Assembly (NCBI RefSeq): GCF_958979055.1
Contig: NC_084888.1
Coordinates: forward strand, 7,301,501 to 7,365,500
Origin: Alnus glutinosa
Taxonomy: Eukaryota; Streptophyta; Magnoliopsida; Fagales; Betulaceae
Direction of reading: 5' to 3'
DNA length: 64,000 nt
How positions within the stretch are numbered: position 1 is the first letter of the stretch; each line of letters begins with the position of its first letter. Made by a program: the position numbers and the translations under genes. This document shows, in pieces, positions 23,912-36,469 of the stretch. The notes under the pieces are model-generated. The model searched no databases and was not told where the DNA came from. It saw only the letters and a list, made by a program, of their open reading frames with translations.

Positions 23912-24492
23912 GGGTTAAATATTTTTATGGTTCTTTAGTTTTGAAAATTTTAATTTTTAGTTTTTGAGTTTCAATTTGCATCACAGTTGGTACCTCAATT
24001 TTAAGAAAAGACCGAATTAGTATCTCAGTTAAATTTTTTGTCCAAAAACTAACGGCTCACCACGTGTCAACCTTTGTAGCACTATATATAATAATAATAA
24101 TAAAAAAATAAAAAAAAAAGCAAGGGGGTGGTTGGTCTGGGTTGGTCGAACCACCCCCAAGGGCAAAACTGATCTTGCCATATATATATATATATATATA
24201 TTTCTTTCTAGGGGGTGGCCAAACCACCCCCATAGTGGCCAAGAGCCACATTTTTTTATTTTATTTTTTATTTTTTAATTAATTTTAAAGATTTTTAATT
24301 TTTAATTTTTAAATTTTTATATACTGTCAGAGGTTGACACGTGACGGACCGTTAACTTTTGGACGGAAAATTTAACTAAGGTATCTATTTGGTCTTTTTC
24401 CAAAATTGAGGTACGATCTATGATGCAATTTAAAACTTAAGGACTAAAAAATAAAGTTGTGAAAATTGAAGAACTAAAAATATGTTTAACCT
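23912..24492. mobile_element. Mutator-type MITE, 581 bp, 10-bp target duplication, GGGGTGG core
   Basis: Long inverted arms (GGGTTAAATATTTTTATGG at the left against the reverse complement of ATATGTTTAACCT at the right; TTTTTAGTTTTTGAG, CTAACGGCTCACCACGTGTC and partners further in). Flanking TATTTTTTAA is present at 23902-23911 and 24493-24502. The centre (24120-24245) has GGGGTGGTTGGTC / CCACCCCCAAGG and GGGGGTGGCCAAACCACCCC and an (AT) run at 24180-24200. There is no transposase, so it is non-autonomous. Confidence 0.85.
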
Positions 24493-24502
24493 TATTTTTT
24501 AA

Positions 24503-25524
24503 TTGTAATTGTGTTCAAGATTGTATTTAATGAACCATTCCTCTTCTATTTTAGTTAGGTATGGCTAAAGTAGTACTTGCCAGTTGGAATCATACAAGAG
24601 GGGTATAGACGGTGAGAATTATAGGAGCTCTCTTAAGTCCGACCGAATCATAATCTGATACAATGCCATCAGAGGATCCAAAGGAATCCAAGGTGTTAAT
24701 ACAAATAGGGTTGTGAATTTTCATTTTGAAAGTCGAACTCCCACGCTAATATATGCCAAATTACTTGAAAAAATTTCTTAAGGTCACTAAACACACGACT
24801 CATTGTTAAATTGACTTGAGTGATGAAAATTGCAGATATGCTTATGTTAATATTTGAGGAGCCTCTGCAGATCAATATTCTTGAAGTCAAACGATTATTT
24901 TACTCAAATGATCAGTGCATCCCAAGTTCCCAACCTTTCCCATATATTTTAAGAGCATAATGGAGATGGGATCTTTCTCTCAACAGAAATTGGTAAGTGT
25001 GTTTATTGTAGTTGATGCAGTTCAACCAGAAACAAAACATGGCAGCGGAAGAGAAAGAGAGAGATTTATAAGGAGTAGGGTCCAGGAGGGACGGCACCCG
25101 AGAGATTGGTGGTGGGGCAGCGACTCATGGAGGGGTAGTCAGAAACCCAGACTCGTCAGCCGAAGATTTTACGCGGCTGCGTCTTTCCCTTTTCACATCT
25201 TTTCATAACGGCCAAAACCATGCTTTTTCGCAGTAGTCACAAACAAGCAACACCAAGGAAAATGAAAGGAAGAAGAAAAAGTGAGAGAGTCGGTCAGAGA
25301 GAGAGAGAGAAAGAGAGAGCGAATAAAGTTAAAGAGAAACAAGAGAAACTGGCCATTCACTTTTCCGCTTTTCCGCTCTTCACACTAAGAGTAAAGCTGG
25401 AGGGCAACGACAAGGTTTTTTTCTTTTCTTTTTTTTTTTTTTGGAAAAAAAAAAAAAACTTGTTTCCATGGCAATATCATTGGCCAAAAACATTGGAAAA
25501 CGATCCGTGAAGTTGTGACCTCTC

Positions 25525-25558
<34 letters not shown>

Positions 25559-25963
25559 CACGAAGCGCTCTCACTTTGATCGAACAACCTCCTCGAATGT
25601 AGTTTCAGAACATTTCACGAATTCTAGGCGTTAACCCCCGTACTTTTCCAGAAAAATTGTCTCCACGAAAATCCTCGCTATTCGTTTCCCCTCTGTTTGG
25701 ATCCTGAGAAAAATGGGAGGTTAACCATTCAAAGAATCAAACAAGTGGTACGGAAATTAGATTAGATGTGATTCTCAGCTAGTAAAACATTTAGCTGAGC
25801 TCACATTCTGTTGTCTTTTTCTTTCGTTTTCTCAGCGGTCAATCGTTGACTATAAACAGTGGTTCCATCTATTATATTTTAAGATTTTTCTAGTTGTTCA
25901 CACTTCACTTGTTCTTGTTTGGTACGTCGTCGTATTCTGTTTCGCTTTCTTTGGTTGTCTACT
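24503..25963 (+). other. Upstream region and probable 5' UTR of the EDR4-like gene
   Basis: The first part (to about 24900) is spacer. From about 25250 the sequence has the look of a plant 5' UTR or promoter: a GAGAGA tract at 25290-25320, a T/A homopolymer junction at 25421-25459, a CTGT/CT microsatellite at 25521-25558 and a CT-rich leader to the ATG at 25964. The frames 24915-25208 and 25220-25510 show no family features. A leader intron is possible, and no TATA box is clear. Confidence 0.4.
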
Positions 25964-28900
25964 ATGGCGGACTCCGCTAAGATACGGTTGGTTCTGTGCC
26001 CAAAGTGTGAAAATCTTCTACCGGAGCTCGCTGATTACCCTGTTTATCAGTGCGGTGGTTGCGGTACGGTTCTTGGAGGTATTTTTATTCCCTTTCAATG
26101 GTAATATAAAGCTGTTTGTTTAATTTTAGAGACAGAGAGAATTAGAATGATGTTTCGAATTTTATATGATTATTTTCCATAAAATTTTTGGAACTCTTCA
26201 AGAGTAGTCGAAATATTTTTCTTAGGTTTCACAACCAAAATGTTACTTTCTTTTATATTACCTACCCTTTCTCAGTAATCAAAAGCTGCATCACTGTTTC
26301 TTTTTCTAGTAATGCTATTGATAATTTAAGAGTCACTTTTCGTTCTTGTAATTCACTGAGAAAATATCTTTCTAATTGGTGAGAAAAACATTAGAAAAGA
26401 GATCAAAATCTGAACCTTTAATTTCCATTGTATAGAACCCAAGAGCAGGAAAATCAAGCAACACACCCATTGGTGTAGGGATTGAGTTTTTTTTTTTTTT
26501 AAAAAAAAAAAAAAAATTGGATGCCAAAAGAAATCTAAGCATGAGGTTTAACATTGCAACTAGTGACCATTTCCGTCGTTTTCTCTTTAACAAAATAGAG
26601 CATCACTCGATTTTGTTACCCCTCTAGAAAGTAAATTTCTAACCAAAATTTGAGTATAGTATTCTTGTTAATTTAATTTGCAGCAAAAAAAGAGAATCTC
26701 GAAGGAGATGGCTTGTCCGAGAAGTCAGATGAAGAAAGGTTAGGCGGACTACCTGCTAAATCAGAGAATTCCTCGGATAGAGGAATGGTTGATTTGAGTG
26801 AGGCTTCTGATACTGATGTTAAGCCAGATGGTGGCTCTTTGAGATGTGGTCAAAGGGATTCAAAGAAGGATGATGTTGCATATGCTGAGCAATATGGGAA
26901 TGAATCTAAGGTTGCAACTGATAATTGGGTAGCTGAGACTGGTCTTGATATGAACACAAAAAGAGATGAATTGGGTGAAGCAATGGGAAGGGAACAAGGA
27001 GAACTGAATACTGAAATTGGATCTATGGGAGGATTCCAAAGATCGGGACGAATGTCTGATTGGAAAATGGGAGACAGACGTGAGATGGAGGGGTTTCGAA
27101 GAAACCCGAGAAGTGATGTCGAAGGTGTGAGGCTTTCGACTTCAAACTATCTTGATGAGGAGGGCCCATCAAATTACAAGTTGGATTCTTCTTATAGTTT
27201 TGGGGAGTCATCTAGGAACCCTGTTGACCCAGAAGGTGCTAATAGGGTTAAGTATCTTGAACAAGATCGAGCTGAGCTTTTGAGGAAGCTGGATGAGCTA
27301 AAGGATCAACTTAGTCAGTCTTGTGATGTGGCTGATAAATCAAAAGAGAGGGTTCCTCTTGATGGCAGGATGGCTCCTCCAGATTCGTATGGTGGCCCTG
27401 ACAATTGGTTTCAAAATGGTTCTTCGGTGTCAAATAGGGCTCCAATGCAGTTCTCTGGATCTGATAAACATGTTGCAGGCCACCCTTGTTCCAATCATTG
27501 GCCTGATCTATTTCCTTATCCCAACAGGCATGAAATGGCCATGCATAGCTTCTTTCCTCCAGTGCATAATCCAAATCATAATCCTGGATATGGAGATCCT
27601 TTTGGACCTGAAATGCTTAGGAGAGCTCCACACCAGTTACCTGGGCAATATCCACCACAGCCATTGCATCCATACTTTTCTGGACAATATATTGACACTA
27701 ATCCCAACTCATTTGAGGCATACCCACCTAACTCAATATTTCACCAGCCTTCTTGCTCTTGTCTCCATTGTTATGACAAACTTCAGCGAGTTTCAGCACC
27801 AGTTCCACCCCCTTTCTGCAATAGAAGGTTTCCTGATGTCCCAAACAATCCTGTTATGTACCATCATAAGAAACCTGGGGCATTTGGTCCACTTGGTCAT
27901 AATTCTAGGCCTATCATTCCTCCTCCATCAAGCATTAGTGATCCACAACGCCATGCAAGATGGCCGAGTGACCTTAATTCTGATATGGGTGGTTTTGTTC
28001 GCTGTCATCCTCGTAGGGTGGTGTTAGCCAGTGGTGCCCACTATTGCCGTCCCATAGCTCATGGTGCCCCCTTTGTAACATGTTATAATTGCTTTGAGCT
28101 ACTGCAACTGCCCAAGAAAGTACTGCTTACCATGAAGAATCAACAAAAAATACGGTGTGGGGCATGCTCTGCAGTAATCAACTTTGCTGTCATCAACAAG
28201 AAACTAGTTCTTTCAGTTCATGCACAAACAAAGGATATTCCCATAGATGTTGATGGTAGCTCTAATGAGGTGGTGAAAGACAGTTCTTCGCATTTCCACG
28301 GCCACATGAACCTGAATAGTGCTAATTTCTCTTCTGATGATTATGATGTTTCTGGTTACGATTTTCATTCAATAGATAGAGAACCTGTTTCATTGTCTAC
28401 GGGCCCGGGTTTGAACTCAAACAACGCTCAGAAGATTGGAAGCTTTCTTTCTTCATCCCCCAGCACCTCTGAGGATGAAAATGGTCCAGAAGTCATAACT
28501 GCTTCAAAAGAAGTCAACACCTCCAGTCAGCAACCAACCAAAGCTGTTCTGTCTACACCACCTCCTGGTTCACCTCTTCAAGAACATTTTGATTATACTT
28601 CTAATAATCATGCAGTGGACCGTTTTGGAAAGGGAAACCGAAGTAGTCGTTCAGATCAAGAGAAGGTGAAACCTAACAAGGCTGCCTCACGCCAAAATTC
28701 TTTGAAAGAGGCATCACTTGCTACTGAGATGGAGGTATCATTCAATGACTACTCCAATACCGTGGTTTCTCAAGATTCTGGGGATGCAAGCAGAGAAGAC
28801 GATCAACCAAGAAACAACAAAGGGGGTGAATCATTTTTTGCGAACATTATCAAGAAAAGCTTTAGGGATTTTTCTAGATCTAATCAAACAGATGAACGTA

Positions 28901-31631
28901 GCAGAAGTAATGTATCAGTAAATGGGCATCTCATACCAGAACGTGTGGTTAAGAAGGCTGAAAAGCTGGCCGGACCAATTCAACCTGGAAAATATTGGTA
29001 AGAATACATTCACAAGTCTATTTTGCATCAATCCTCCAGGCACGCATGCTTCAAATTAACATTACAATTTGCTAGTAGTGCTATATCAAAGTTGCGTGAT
29101 CAGACATGCATGCTTGAATTCACAAACCTATGCAGAAGGAAATAGTAACAGAGATGCATAATTATTTACGGTAAAGACCAATAATGGTTTTGCTGAAAAT
29201 GAGTTCAATAGCTTTATATTGGCAGAATTTTGAAATTTGTTGTTGTAAAGAATTTGTTTTTAACATCAAACCATATTGGACCCACTCAGAATATTTCGTG
29301 CATTGGATTCTGCTAACTGGTTTCTCATTTGGATGTATGCTCGTTTGTAGGGGTGAAAACATGGGCGGATAATAACTACCCGCATCCGCTATCTGCACTT
29401 ACCCGCTATCCACAAATGTGGATGCGGTGAGCAAAAACCACTATACACATATGCGGATGCGAATAGAGGTTTTAGGGTATGCGGATGCGGTGCATTCCCT
29501 TTATATATAATAGATATTTTAATTAAATTCACTAAAACAATGTTTTGAATTTGGTAAGTTTAGGACTTTTAGGTTATGTTAGGTTTTTTTTCATTTTTAT
29601 CTTAAAGTCATACTTGACTACATTTACTTTTTTTCTTTTCTTTAGTAATCCAAATTTCGATTACTCTATGAGACAATGACTATTTATGACTGATAATCGT
29701 GAATTGTGTAACAAGTGAAATCTTAATTTATTTAAGCTTGTATTTACTAATAACCGCATTATTTAATCTTGCATATAGATTTAGATAGTAATTCAAAACG
29801 ACCATTACCTCATATGCGGATAGCGGATAATAACTGTAATAACTGCGCAGATGCGGATAGTAATTGCATGAGACTGATACCTAAAAGTGATAACCGCATT
29901 ATGCAGATGCATAAATTGCTAATAACCGTATTTGTATTTTCACCCCTTACTCGTTTGATATAAATCCATCTGGCTTATAGACGTTCTTTTTAGTTCTCTT
30001 AGGTGGAAATCAGGATATTCTGCATTAAAAACTTATGTTCTAAACTAATTTTCTCCTTTGCAACTGTGCTTCTGATATAATTGTGTGCTCGGCTCTCATC
30101 CTTTGATTGTATTAATGGATTTGGTTTTCTTCAATTTGTTTAACCAGGTATGACTTCCGAGCTGGATTCTGGGGCTTAATTGGTGGGCCTTGTCTGGGCA
30201 TAATACCTGTAAGATCAACTAATTCTGACAAAACCATTATTGCATCACTCATGTTATTCTATTTTCTTCCTTGTTGTGTTGCTCATGATGACTGGCATTT
30301 CTCTTGCAGCCATTCATTGAAGAGTTCAATTATCCCATGCCAGAGAATTGTGCTGGAGGAAATACTGGTATTTTTGTAAATGGGAGAGAGCTTCATCAAA
30401 AAGATATAGATTTGCTTGCTAATAGAGGTCTTCCCGCTGCTAGAGATAGATCTTACATCATTGAGATTTCTGGGAGAGTCCTGGACGAGGACAGTGGTGA
30501 GGAGCTAGATAGCCTTGGCAAACTTGCCCCAACGTAAGTGCCATTTTTTTTTGTTTTTATGTTTTTGTTTCGTTTTCTTATATCTTCCTCAATTCTATTT
30601 TCCTGTTAATTACTTGCTATAATTTCTAAGTGAGATATTCATCATCCAAGCATTTTTCTTATCGCTAGATCCAATTTCCTGGTCCTTTTGGGAAGGAAAA
30701 AGAATTTGAAGTTCTTCCTAAATCAATAACTTAGCATATTCATCTGCTGTTGCATGTCAGTTCTTATTCCATAGATCATGTTTAGTACTGGAGAGTCCAT
30801 GTTACATTCATTTGTTTCATATACTAGACAATAGCTAGAGAGTGTCCTAGGTTGGAGAGAGAGGCAAGTAACAAAATAATGGGCAAATCATTATTGGTTA
30901 ATCAGGGATAAGCATTACATGATGACCTCAAGTGCTCTGGAGATGGCTTGTGTAATATGATGGGGAGTTGGTGGACTAGGTCAGTAAAGATGGGTTGTGC
31001 ATTGAAATGGGTACTAGAGACAAATTTATCACTGTTCTATAATCTCCTATATTCTTGTAAGTATTTTGCCTTGTTTGAAAAAAAAATTAACCAAAGCTGA
31101 AATTTTTGGACATACATATTCTAGAAGATACTTTCAACATGCATGCCAATGAATCAGTGTTGTATATGCATTTACCACATATGCTGCATCATCTGCTACA
31201 TTCAATTGATAATCTACTGCACTACTCCGCAATCAGGTAGCACCCACATGTCTAGAAAACCAATTCCACTTCCCCTTTTTGATGTTCCTCAGCCATGTCC
31301 TGGGATGAAGTGTGGGAGTATATATTTATTCACACAAAACACTGTTATATGTTTCTATTATATGGGGAAAAAAAAAAAAACCTTTTCTGTTTCTTCTGTC
31401 TTTGAAATGAGTCTTTTCTCAGAATGACCTCTTCTCTCAATTTCTATGTCTTGATAAATCCACTTGATTGTGTTTCCTGTTATTATGATGTTTTCATTCA
31501 TCTAATATCTGGCTCAGCTAGTATAAATGGACAACATCTCAAAGCTCATCTGACTTGACATTTTGAACAGAGTTGAGAAGGCAAAGCATGGATTTGGTAT
31601 GAAAGCTCCAAGAGGAACTCATAATCAATAG
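25964..31631 (+). CDS. EDR4-like zinc-ribbon (DUF3133) protein (5 exons, 924 aa)
   Basis: Exons 25964-26078, 26684-28997, 30148-30208, 30310-30533 and 31571-31631 join in frame (2775 nt). Residues 10-36 form the N-terminal zinc ribbon (LVLCPKCENLLPE ... YQCGGCGTVLG, cysteines 12, 15, 30 and 33). Residues about 225-257 form a coiled coil (VKYLEQDRAELLRKLDELKD). A second zinc ribbon lies at about 495-545 (APFVTCYNCFELL, cysteines 505/508; KIRCGACS, cysteines 530/533), the DUF3133 hallmark. The C-terminal 120 residues (from KAEKLAGPIQPGKYWYDFRAG, split by intron 2 at Trp810) form a conserved module shared with EDR4 relatives, ending KHGFGMKAPRG. EDR4 in Arabidopsis limits salicylate-dependent mildew resistance and works with clathrin and EDR1; that role here is inferred. 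The middle is Ser/Pro/His-rich and probably disordered. Intron 2 contains a hAT MITE. No frame damage is seen. Confidence 0.92.
29348..29949. mobile_element. hAT-type MITE in intron 2 of the EDR4-like gene (602 bp, perfect 8-bp TSD)
   Basis: The termini TAGGGGTGAAAAC and TATTTTCACCCCTTA are inverted repeats. The flanking 8-mers CTCGTTTG at 29340-29347 and 29950-29957 are identical, as expected for hAT transposons. Subterminal regions are full of GCGGAT and ATCCGC motifs (for example GATGCGGATAG), the type of clustered site that hAT transposases bind. The interior is AT-rich and non-coding. It lies wholly inside the intron, so the splice sites are intact. The same family is represented by 50917-51075. 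Confidence 0.92.
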
Positions 31632-32689
31632 AAATCACAAAGTTCTTTCGTCTGTTCTGACATGTTGGAAATATTAAGACATCCTGTCCGAGAGCTGGAA
31701 AAACCGTCTTAACAAATTCATTTAGAGGATCTACGCAAAGTTCTCTCACCATGACATAATATCAGATGTTGGATGGTGGGTATGCCTCTTGACTTCCGAA
31801 AGCTATATATCTATTACTAAACATGGGATGGTTGTCACGCCTGATTCATCTGAAGGGATTGTCTTGTTGCACACCCAAAGTAAATGTGTGCTAATGTTTT
31901 GTTTTTTTTTTTTTTTATATGTAAATCAAGTAATTTTTTTGCTTGACCTGATTCCAGTTCTTACTGTACATGGAATGATGTTCTTCGTAGTTATTGAGGT
32001 TGAAATTGATTTTGAACTAATATAATAGATGGTTCATGCCTTCATGGCAGTCATCCTATTTCCTAGTTATTTAAAAGCTTAGTTCTAGCAGCTTTTATTT
32101 TTAATCTTCGATCTTTCTGCTTGCTCATTTACTGGGTGGGGAAAGCGCTTGAATTTGATTTTTTTTTGGTTTATTGGCGTCAAAGTTGAGAAACTATGTC
32201 TGAGCCAGAAGAATTTCATTTGCATCAAGACCCAATTGAGACAATGCTTCCAGTTTAATTTCACCCCCTACTTTTAGACCTTCTCGCTTATTTCCTGGCC
32301 TTTGACTAGTTTATTGTTATTTTCCACTTTCTGTATGTGTCCTTTTCTAAAGGGGCTAGAATATCAATGGTCTTAAAGCTTCACTAGGAAGTTCATTTTA
32401 GGTGGCCCAGGAACCCTAACTTTCAGACAGAAGTGCTTGAGCCTCCCTAGTCCCACATGTTAGGTTACATTTTTTTTCTTTTTCTTTTTTAGTAATGCTA
32501 TACACACTTCAATTTCTTCACGGATAAGAATTCTCTCAAATTATTTGTAAATTCGGACAAGTGATTGCGATGGGTCACTTATGAGACTCGTCTGACCAGA
32601 TAAAAATTGAGCTGTCCAACCACTTATTTGGTCAGGTGGGTCCTATAAATAATCTTTCACAATTAATGTCTCGAATTCTCTCAAATTAG
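31632..32689. other. 3' UTR and intergenic spacer after the EDR4-like gene
   Basis: No gene. It includes T-runs at 31901-31917 and 32159-32167. A segment at about 32495-32700 with ACACTTCAATTTCTTCACGG and two copies of GAATTCTCTCAAATT (about 32530 and 32673) looks like a decayed MITE. Confidence 0.4.
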
Positions 32690-33125
32690 AATGTTGTCTT
32701 TATGTGCTTTGCACAAGATTGGAAGGTGAAGATGGTCCCTTCCTTATATGAGCCTATAAGGGGTTGTATTATCATTGGATTCGGCATGGAGCAGTTGACA
32801 GGTTAGTGTGGAGTCTCTCTAAGAGGGGGCATTTTGAAGTGAGGTCTTTCTATAAAGCTTTAGGTAGTCAAGTGGTTGTCTCTTTTTCTTTGAAGAGTAT
32901 TTGGCGTGTTAAGACCCCGTCTTGGATGTCGTTTTTTGTGTGGTCAGTGGCATTAGGAAAGAGGCAATCTACGTAGGCTTCATATAGTGGTGGTTGAGTG
33001 GTGCTATATGTGTAAGAAGAGTGCGAAATCTATTGAACACCTCTTACTTCACTGTGATGAGTAGTTGGGGCAATTCACTGGGTTGTGGTCAAGTTCAGCG
33101 AATTTGGAAGCATGTTAACATTATT
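32690..33125 (+). pseudogene. LINE remnant, zf-RVT region
   Basis: On the plus strand 32764-32976 reads DRLVWSLSKRGHFEVRSFYKAL ... SIWRVKTPSWMSFFVWSVALGK, then out of frame CKKSAKSIEHLLLHCDE, the typical zf-RVT segment of a plant LINE ORF2, with stops and frameshifts. It is the same domain as at 1-390 but a different copy. Flanking DNA (33125-33260) is AT-rich and non-coding. Confidence 0.8.
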
Positions 33126-36100
33126 TATCAAAAAAAAATTCTCTTAAATTCGGATAAATAATTTGATAGGATTCTAAACCGTTCTTTACACCCATTTTAA
33201 CACTCTCTTAAATAATTTTTAAAATTATCATTGAATTAAAATTTAATAAAAATCCCTTAAAAGAAAAAAGAAAAAAACGGTTCTGAACAAAATAAGAATG
33301 TAGCTAATTAATAATTTCTCAAACTCTGACAAGTCAGAAGTATTAAGGGCCGACTTTCTAAGGAGATTGAACCGACCAATGATTAGCGTGTCTGGTACAA
33401 AAGCTCAAAGACATGCGCTTCGGATGGAGGGCCCTAAAGTTTTATGGACAAGGGTAGGTCCACAATCAATTCAGGGCCCATACTTTCCGAGCCTAGTGCC
33501 CTCCGGACTGGCACAAGGCCCACTATAAAGTGAGAAACAGAGCATGGGTTCGGTTCCTTGCTTCTTCTTCCAGAAAAAGATAGTCGGTTGCCTTTGAGAT
33601 TGAGGCCACAGGCCACCAGACATTTCTCACTGAATAATAGATCCCTTTTTTTTTTTTTTTTTTTTTTTTTTTGTGGTCAAATAATAGAACCATTTGATAA
33701 AATTTAATAAATGTGATTGAGACGGAAAGCTCTTCACTTCAAAGCTTTTGCTTTCCCAATAAAAAGATGGGGACCGGGGAAATGGCTGAAATGCCCCTCT
33801 ATAATTGGACGTAGACGTAGTATTATATAAACCGTTAAATTTAAATTCTAATTATAAAATAGATAAAATTAAAAGGATTTACTTAAAAAAAAAAAAAAAA
33901 AAAGATTAAGAGGATTCTTATCCGTATACGTAGATAGTATAGATACTATGACTTCCTACCTATTAAAAAAAGAAAAGAAAAAAGATGTTAATAGAGGAAA
34001 GAAAATCTAATACAATTTATTTTACCTGCATTGACCAATCCACGTCAGAGCAATTAATATTCCTGATGTCAGTTTAAGTGTCTTAATCAATTAATAAGGA
34101 TGCTTAAGCAGTAAGCAGTCAGATTATTTCCCCTCCAAATAAAATATTATGTCGGTGTGTGAGGTTGGTTTTTCATTTTGACTGATATGAACCCAATGCC
34201 AAACGTTGTACCTTAATATGTTTTAACGAGGTATTTAGAATTTTTGGGTTAATCTCTAAACACGCGTGTAAGTGTAACTGTCCTACACAAATCACATAAC
34301 AATGAAATTTAACATTTGGAGTGAGCTCGAAGGATGGCACGTACAGGGAGAGGAGAGTCTAGCTTCCAGCTACCTCCAAAAGAAACGGGATCCCCAAAAA
34401 GGTAGTAAAAGAGGACAGCAAGAATAAGTACGAAATTAGATTGATTAAGCACAATGATGTGATTAAATTGCACAAGTCCCACTCCGGAATGGAACATGCA
34501 AAAAAACATAAAGCACAACAACGTAGATAGGACTCATTTTTCTAATACGTAGGTTCATATACCTTTTTGATAAGTAAAGCCTAACACATAACATATTTAA
34601 TATTATGTTAAATCATTCGTTATTTAAAAAATTTAAAAGTTTTAACCAAACAAAAGAGAGAAGTTTTAAATAGAACAAAATGAGCTCGCATCACACACAT
34701 ATAATTGTTGATTGTTTCTACGTATTGAGATGTGGACTCGTTGTTCCACCTATAAAATTGTTTAATTTTAAAACTATAACAGCGAGTAAAAAATAAAATA
34801 CCTTGCAAGTACTTAGACTTCGACCCATTGGATCGGGGAAGACTCGGACACTTTTGTTGAGGACATATCGAATTTGAGTCTAGTTGGTAGTATTGCCCCT
34901 TTTGTTGATATGTATAGTTTTGAGAATGATATGCAGTATAACTGGATTAGTAGTTGTGTATATTGGACAAAGATTGTCTAATTAATGTTGATGAATGTAA
35001 TTATGCTCAAGTGTAGTACTATGATATTACCACTCTCTTGTTGTTATTATTTGTTTGAAATTGTGTTAAGAAGCTTAAAAAATACTTTTATTTCATAAAA
35101 AATTACGAAAAAATATATATATATATATATACTTTTTTGTTTTAAAAAAAGGAAATTGTGTTTTGAGAGAAGTTTAAAACTAAAGTTTTTTTTTTTAATT
35201 TAATTTAATTTCTCAACGCAATTCTAACCAGCATAATTTTAAATGTTTATTTTAAAATTAACTAGTTGCGAAGATGTGTATTTTATTTATTGTTTTGTTT
35301 AGTTTGGTAGGTGTACTTCAGTACTTTAAACTTTAAAGCAGTCAGGACCTAAAGTTGGAGCCAGCTGGAGGAGAAGAACAGGAGATCTGGACATGTTCAG
35401 CAGATCCAATTCTTTTCCCTTTCCAACTTGCAACCAAAAATCCAAAATAATCAGATCAAAAAATGTTTAGACTTGGACCCAATGAGTCAATGACATATAT
35501 TCTCTTCTCCTCTGCAGATCACGTACCCCAATCCCATACACCCGACCCAATATCAATTTCTAATTCTCACAAAGTATATTATAAAATAATTTTGTATTTG
35601 AGGTTTTAATAATATTAAAATTACTCAAAATTACGACATTTTTAAACGGACAAAAATTAATTACAAATTAATAATAAAAAATTAATCATGTAAAACATAA
35701 CATGTGAGTAATATATATATATATATTAATTAATACTGTTAAAAAAAAAAAAATAAAGAAACATGTGAGAAATATATGCTATTAAAAAAAATTATATTTC
35801 CCATATGCTTATAAAACACATGCCACTTTATCATGTTGATTTGTTAAGATTAATTATAAATTAATTTGTAGCTAATATGTCCTATAAAATTCTCCTAAGA
35901 GTGGTGTTTGTTGCAAATTAAAATTTTGGAGTAGTGTTAGAAGTTTTTCTTGTGTTATTTTTATGTTATTTTTTTAAAAAATAAAATGATTTTTAAATTT
36001 ATTATTAAATTTATGATTAATTACTATTAAATTTTAATTAAATAATAATTTTAAAAGTTATACTATTTTTAAAATGACACAAAAATAATAAACCGAGTAA

Positions 36101-36469
36101 CTTCAAGTACTCGAAATCTTCGCTTTAAGAAATGTCTTTCGAAACTCGTTTTCGTCAAACGGTCTCTTGAGGCGACATATTTCCGTGACAATAATAATAA
36201 AAACATACAGACAACACGTCCCTGTCGCTGTAATAAACGTCTCTTTAATCTTTTATTATATCCACACGGCCACTGCAGCTGCCGCAAGCAAACGTACTGT
36301 CTACAGACTTCTGCTTCAGCCTTTAACATCCACCTTAATAATTAATTATAGCATTTTCATGCTAAAACATCATTTCTTGTGTTGCGAGAAAATAAAAACA
36401 TGTTAATTTAATCCATTTTCCTCTCCTCTAAACCGCTCAGAGATTTTCTTTGGTCTTTTCTGACACCAA
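33126..36469. other. Long intergenic spacer before the TBL gene
   Basis: No gene is supported. It contains a GC-richer patch at 33340-33620 of unknown origin, T-runs at 33647-33672, A-runs at 33883-33903, an (AT)n tract at 35113-35130 and another at 35710-35726. An AT-rich element at about 35930-36110, with TTTTATGTTATTTTTTTAAA and near-complementary ends, resembles segments around 930-1000, 17900-17985 and 33170-33260 and may be a shared MITE family. Open frames 34309-34521 and 36069-36329 (minus) show no family features. Confidence 0.4.

Noticed and set aside
24915..25510. Two plus-strand frames upstream of the EDR4-like gene
   Set aside because: They are low-complexity (GA-rich) and in probable promoter or 5' UTR DNA; no domains.
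27023..28027. Overlapping frames in other phases within the EDR4-like gene
   Set aside because: They are shadows of the large exon 2.
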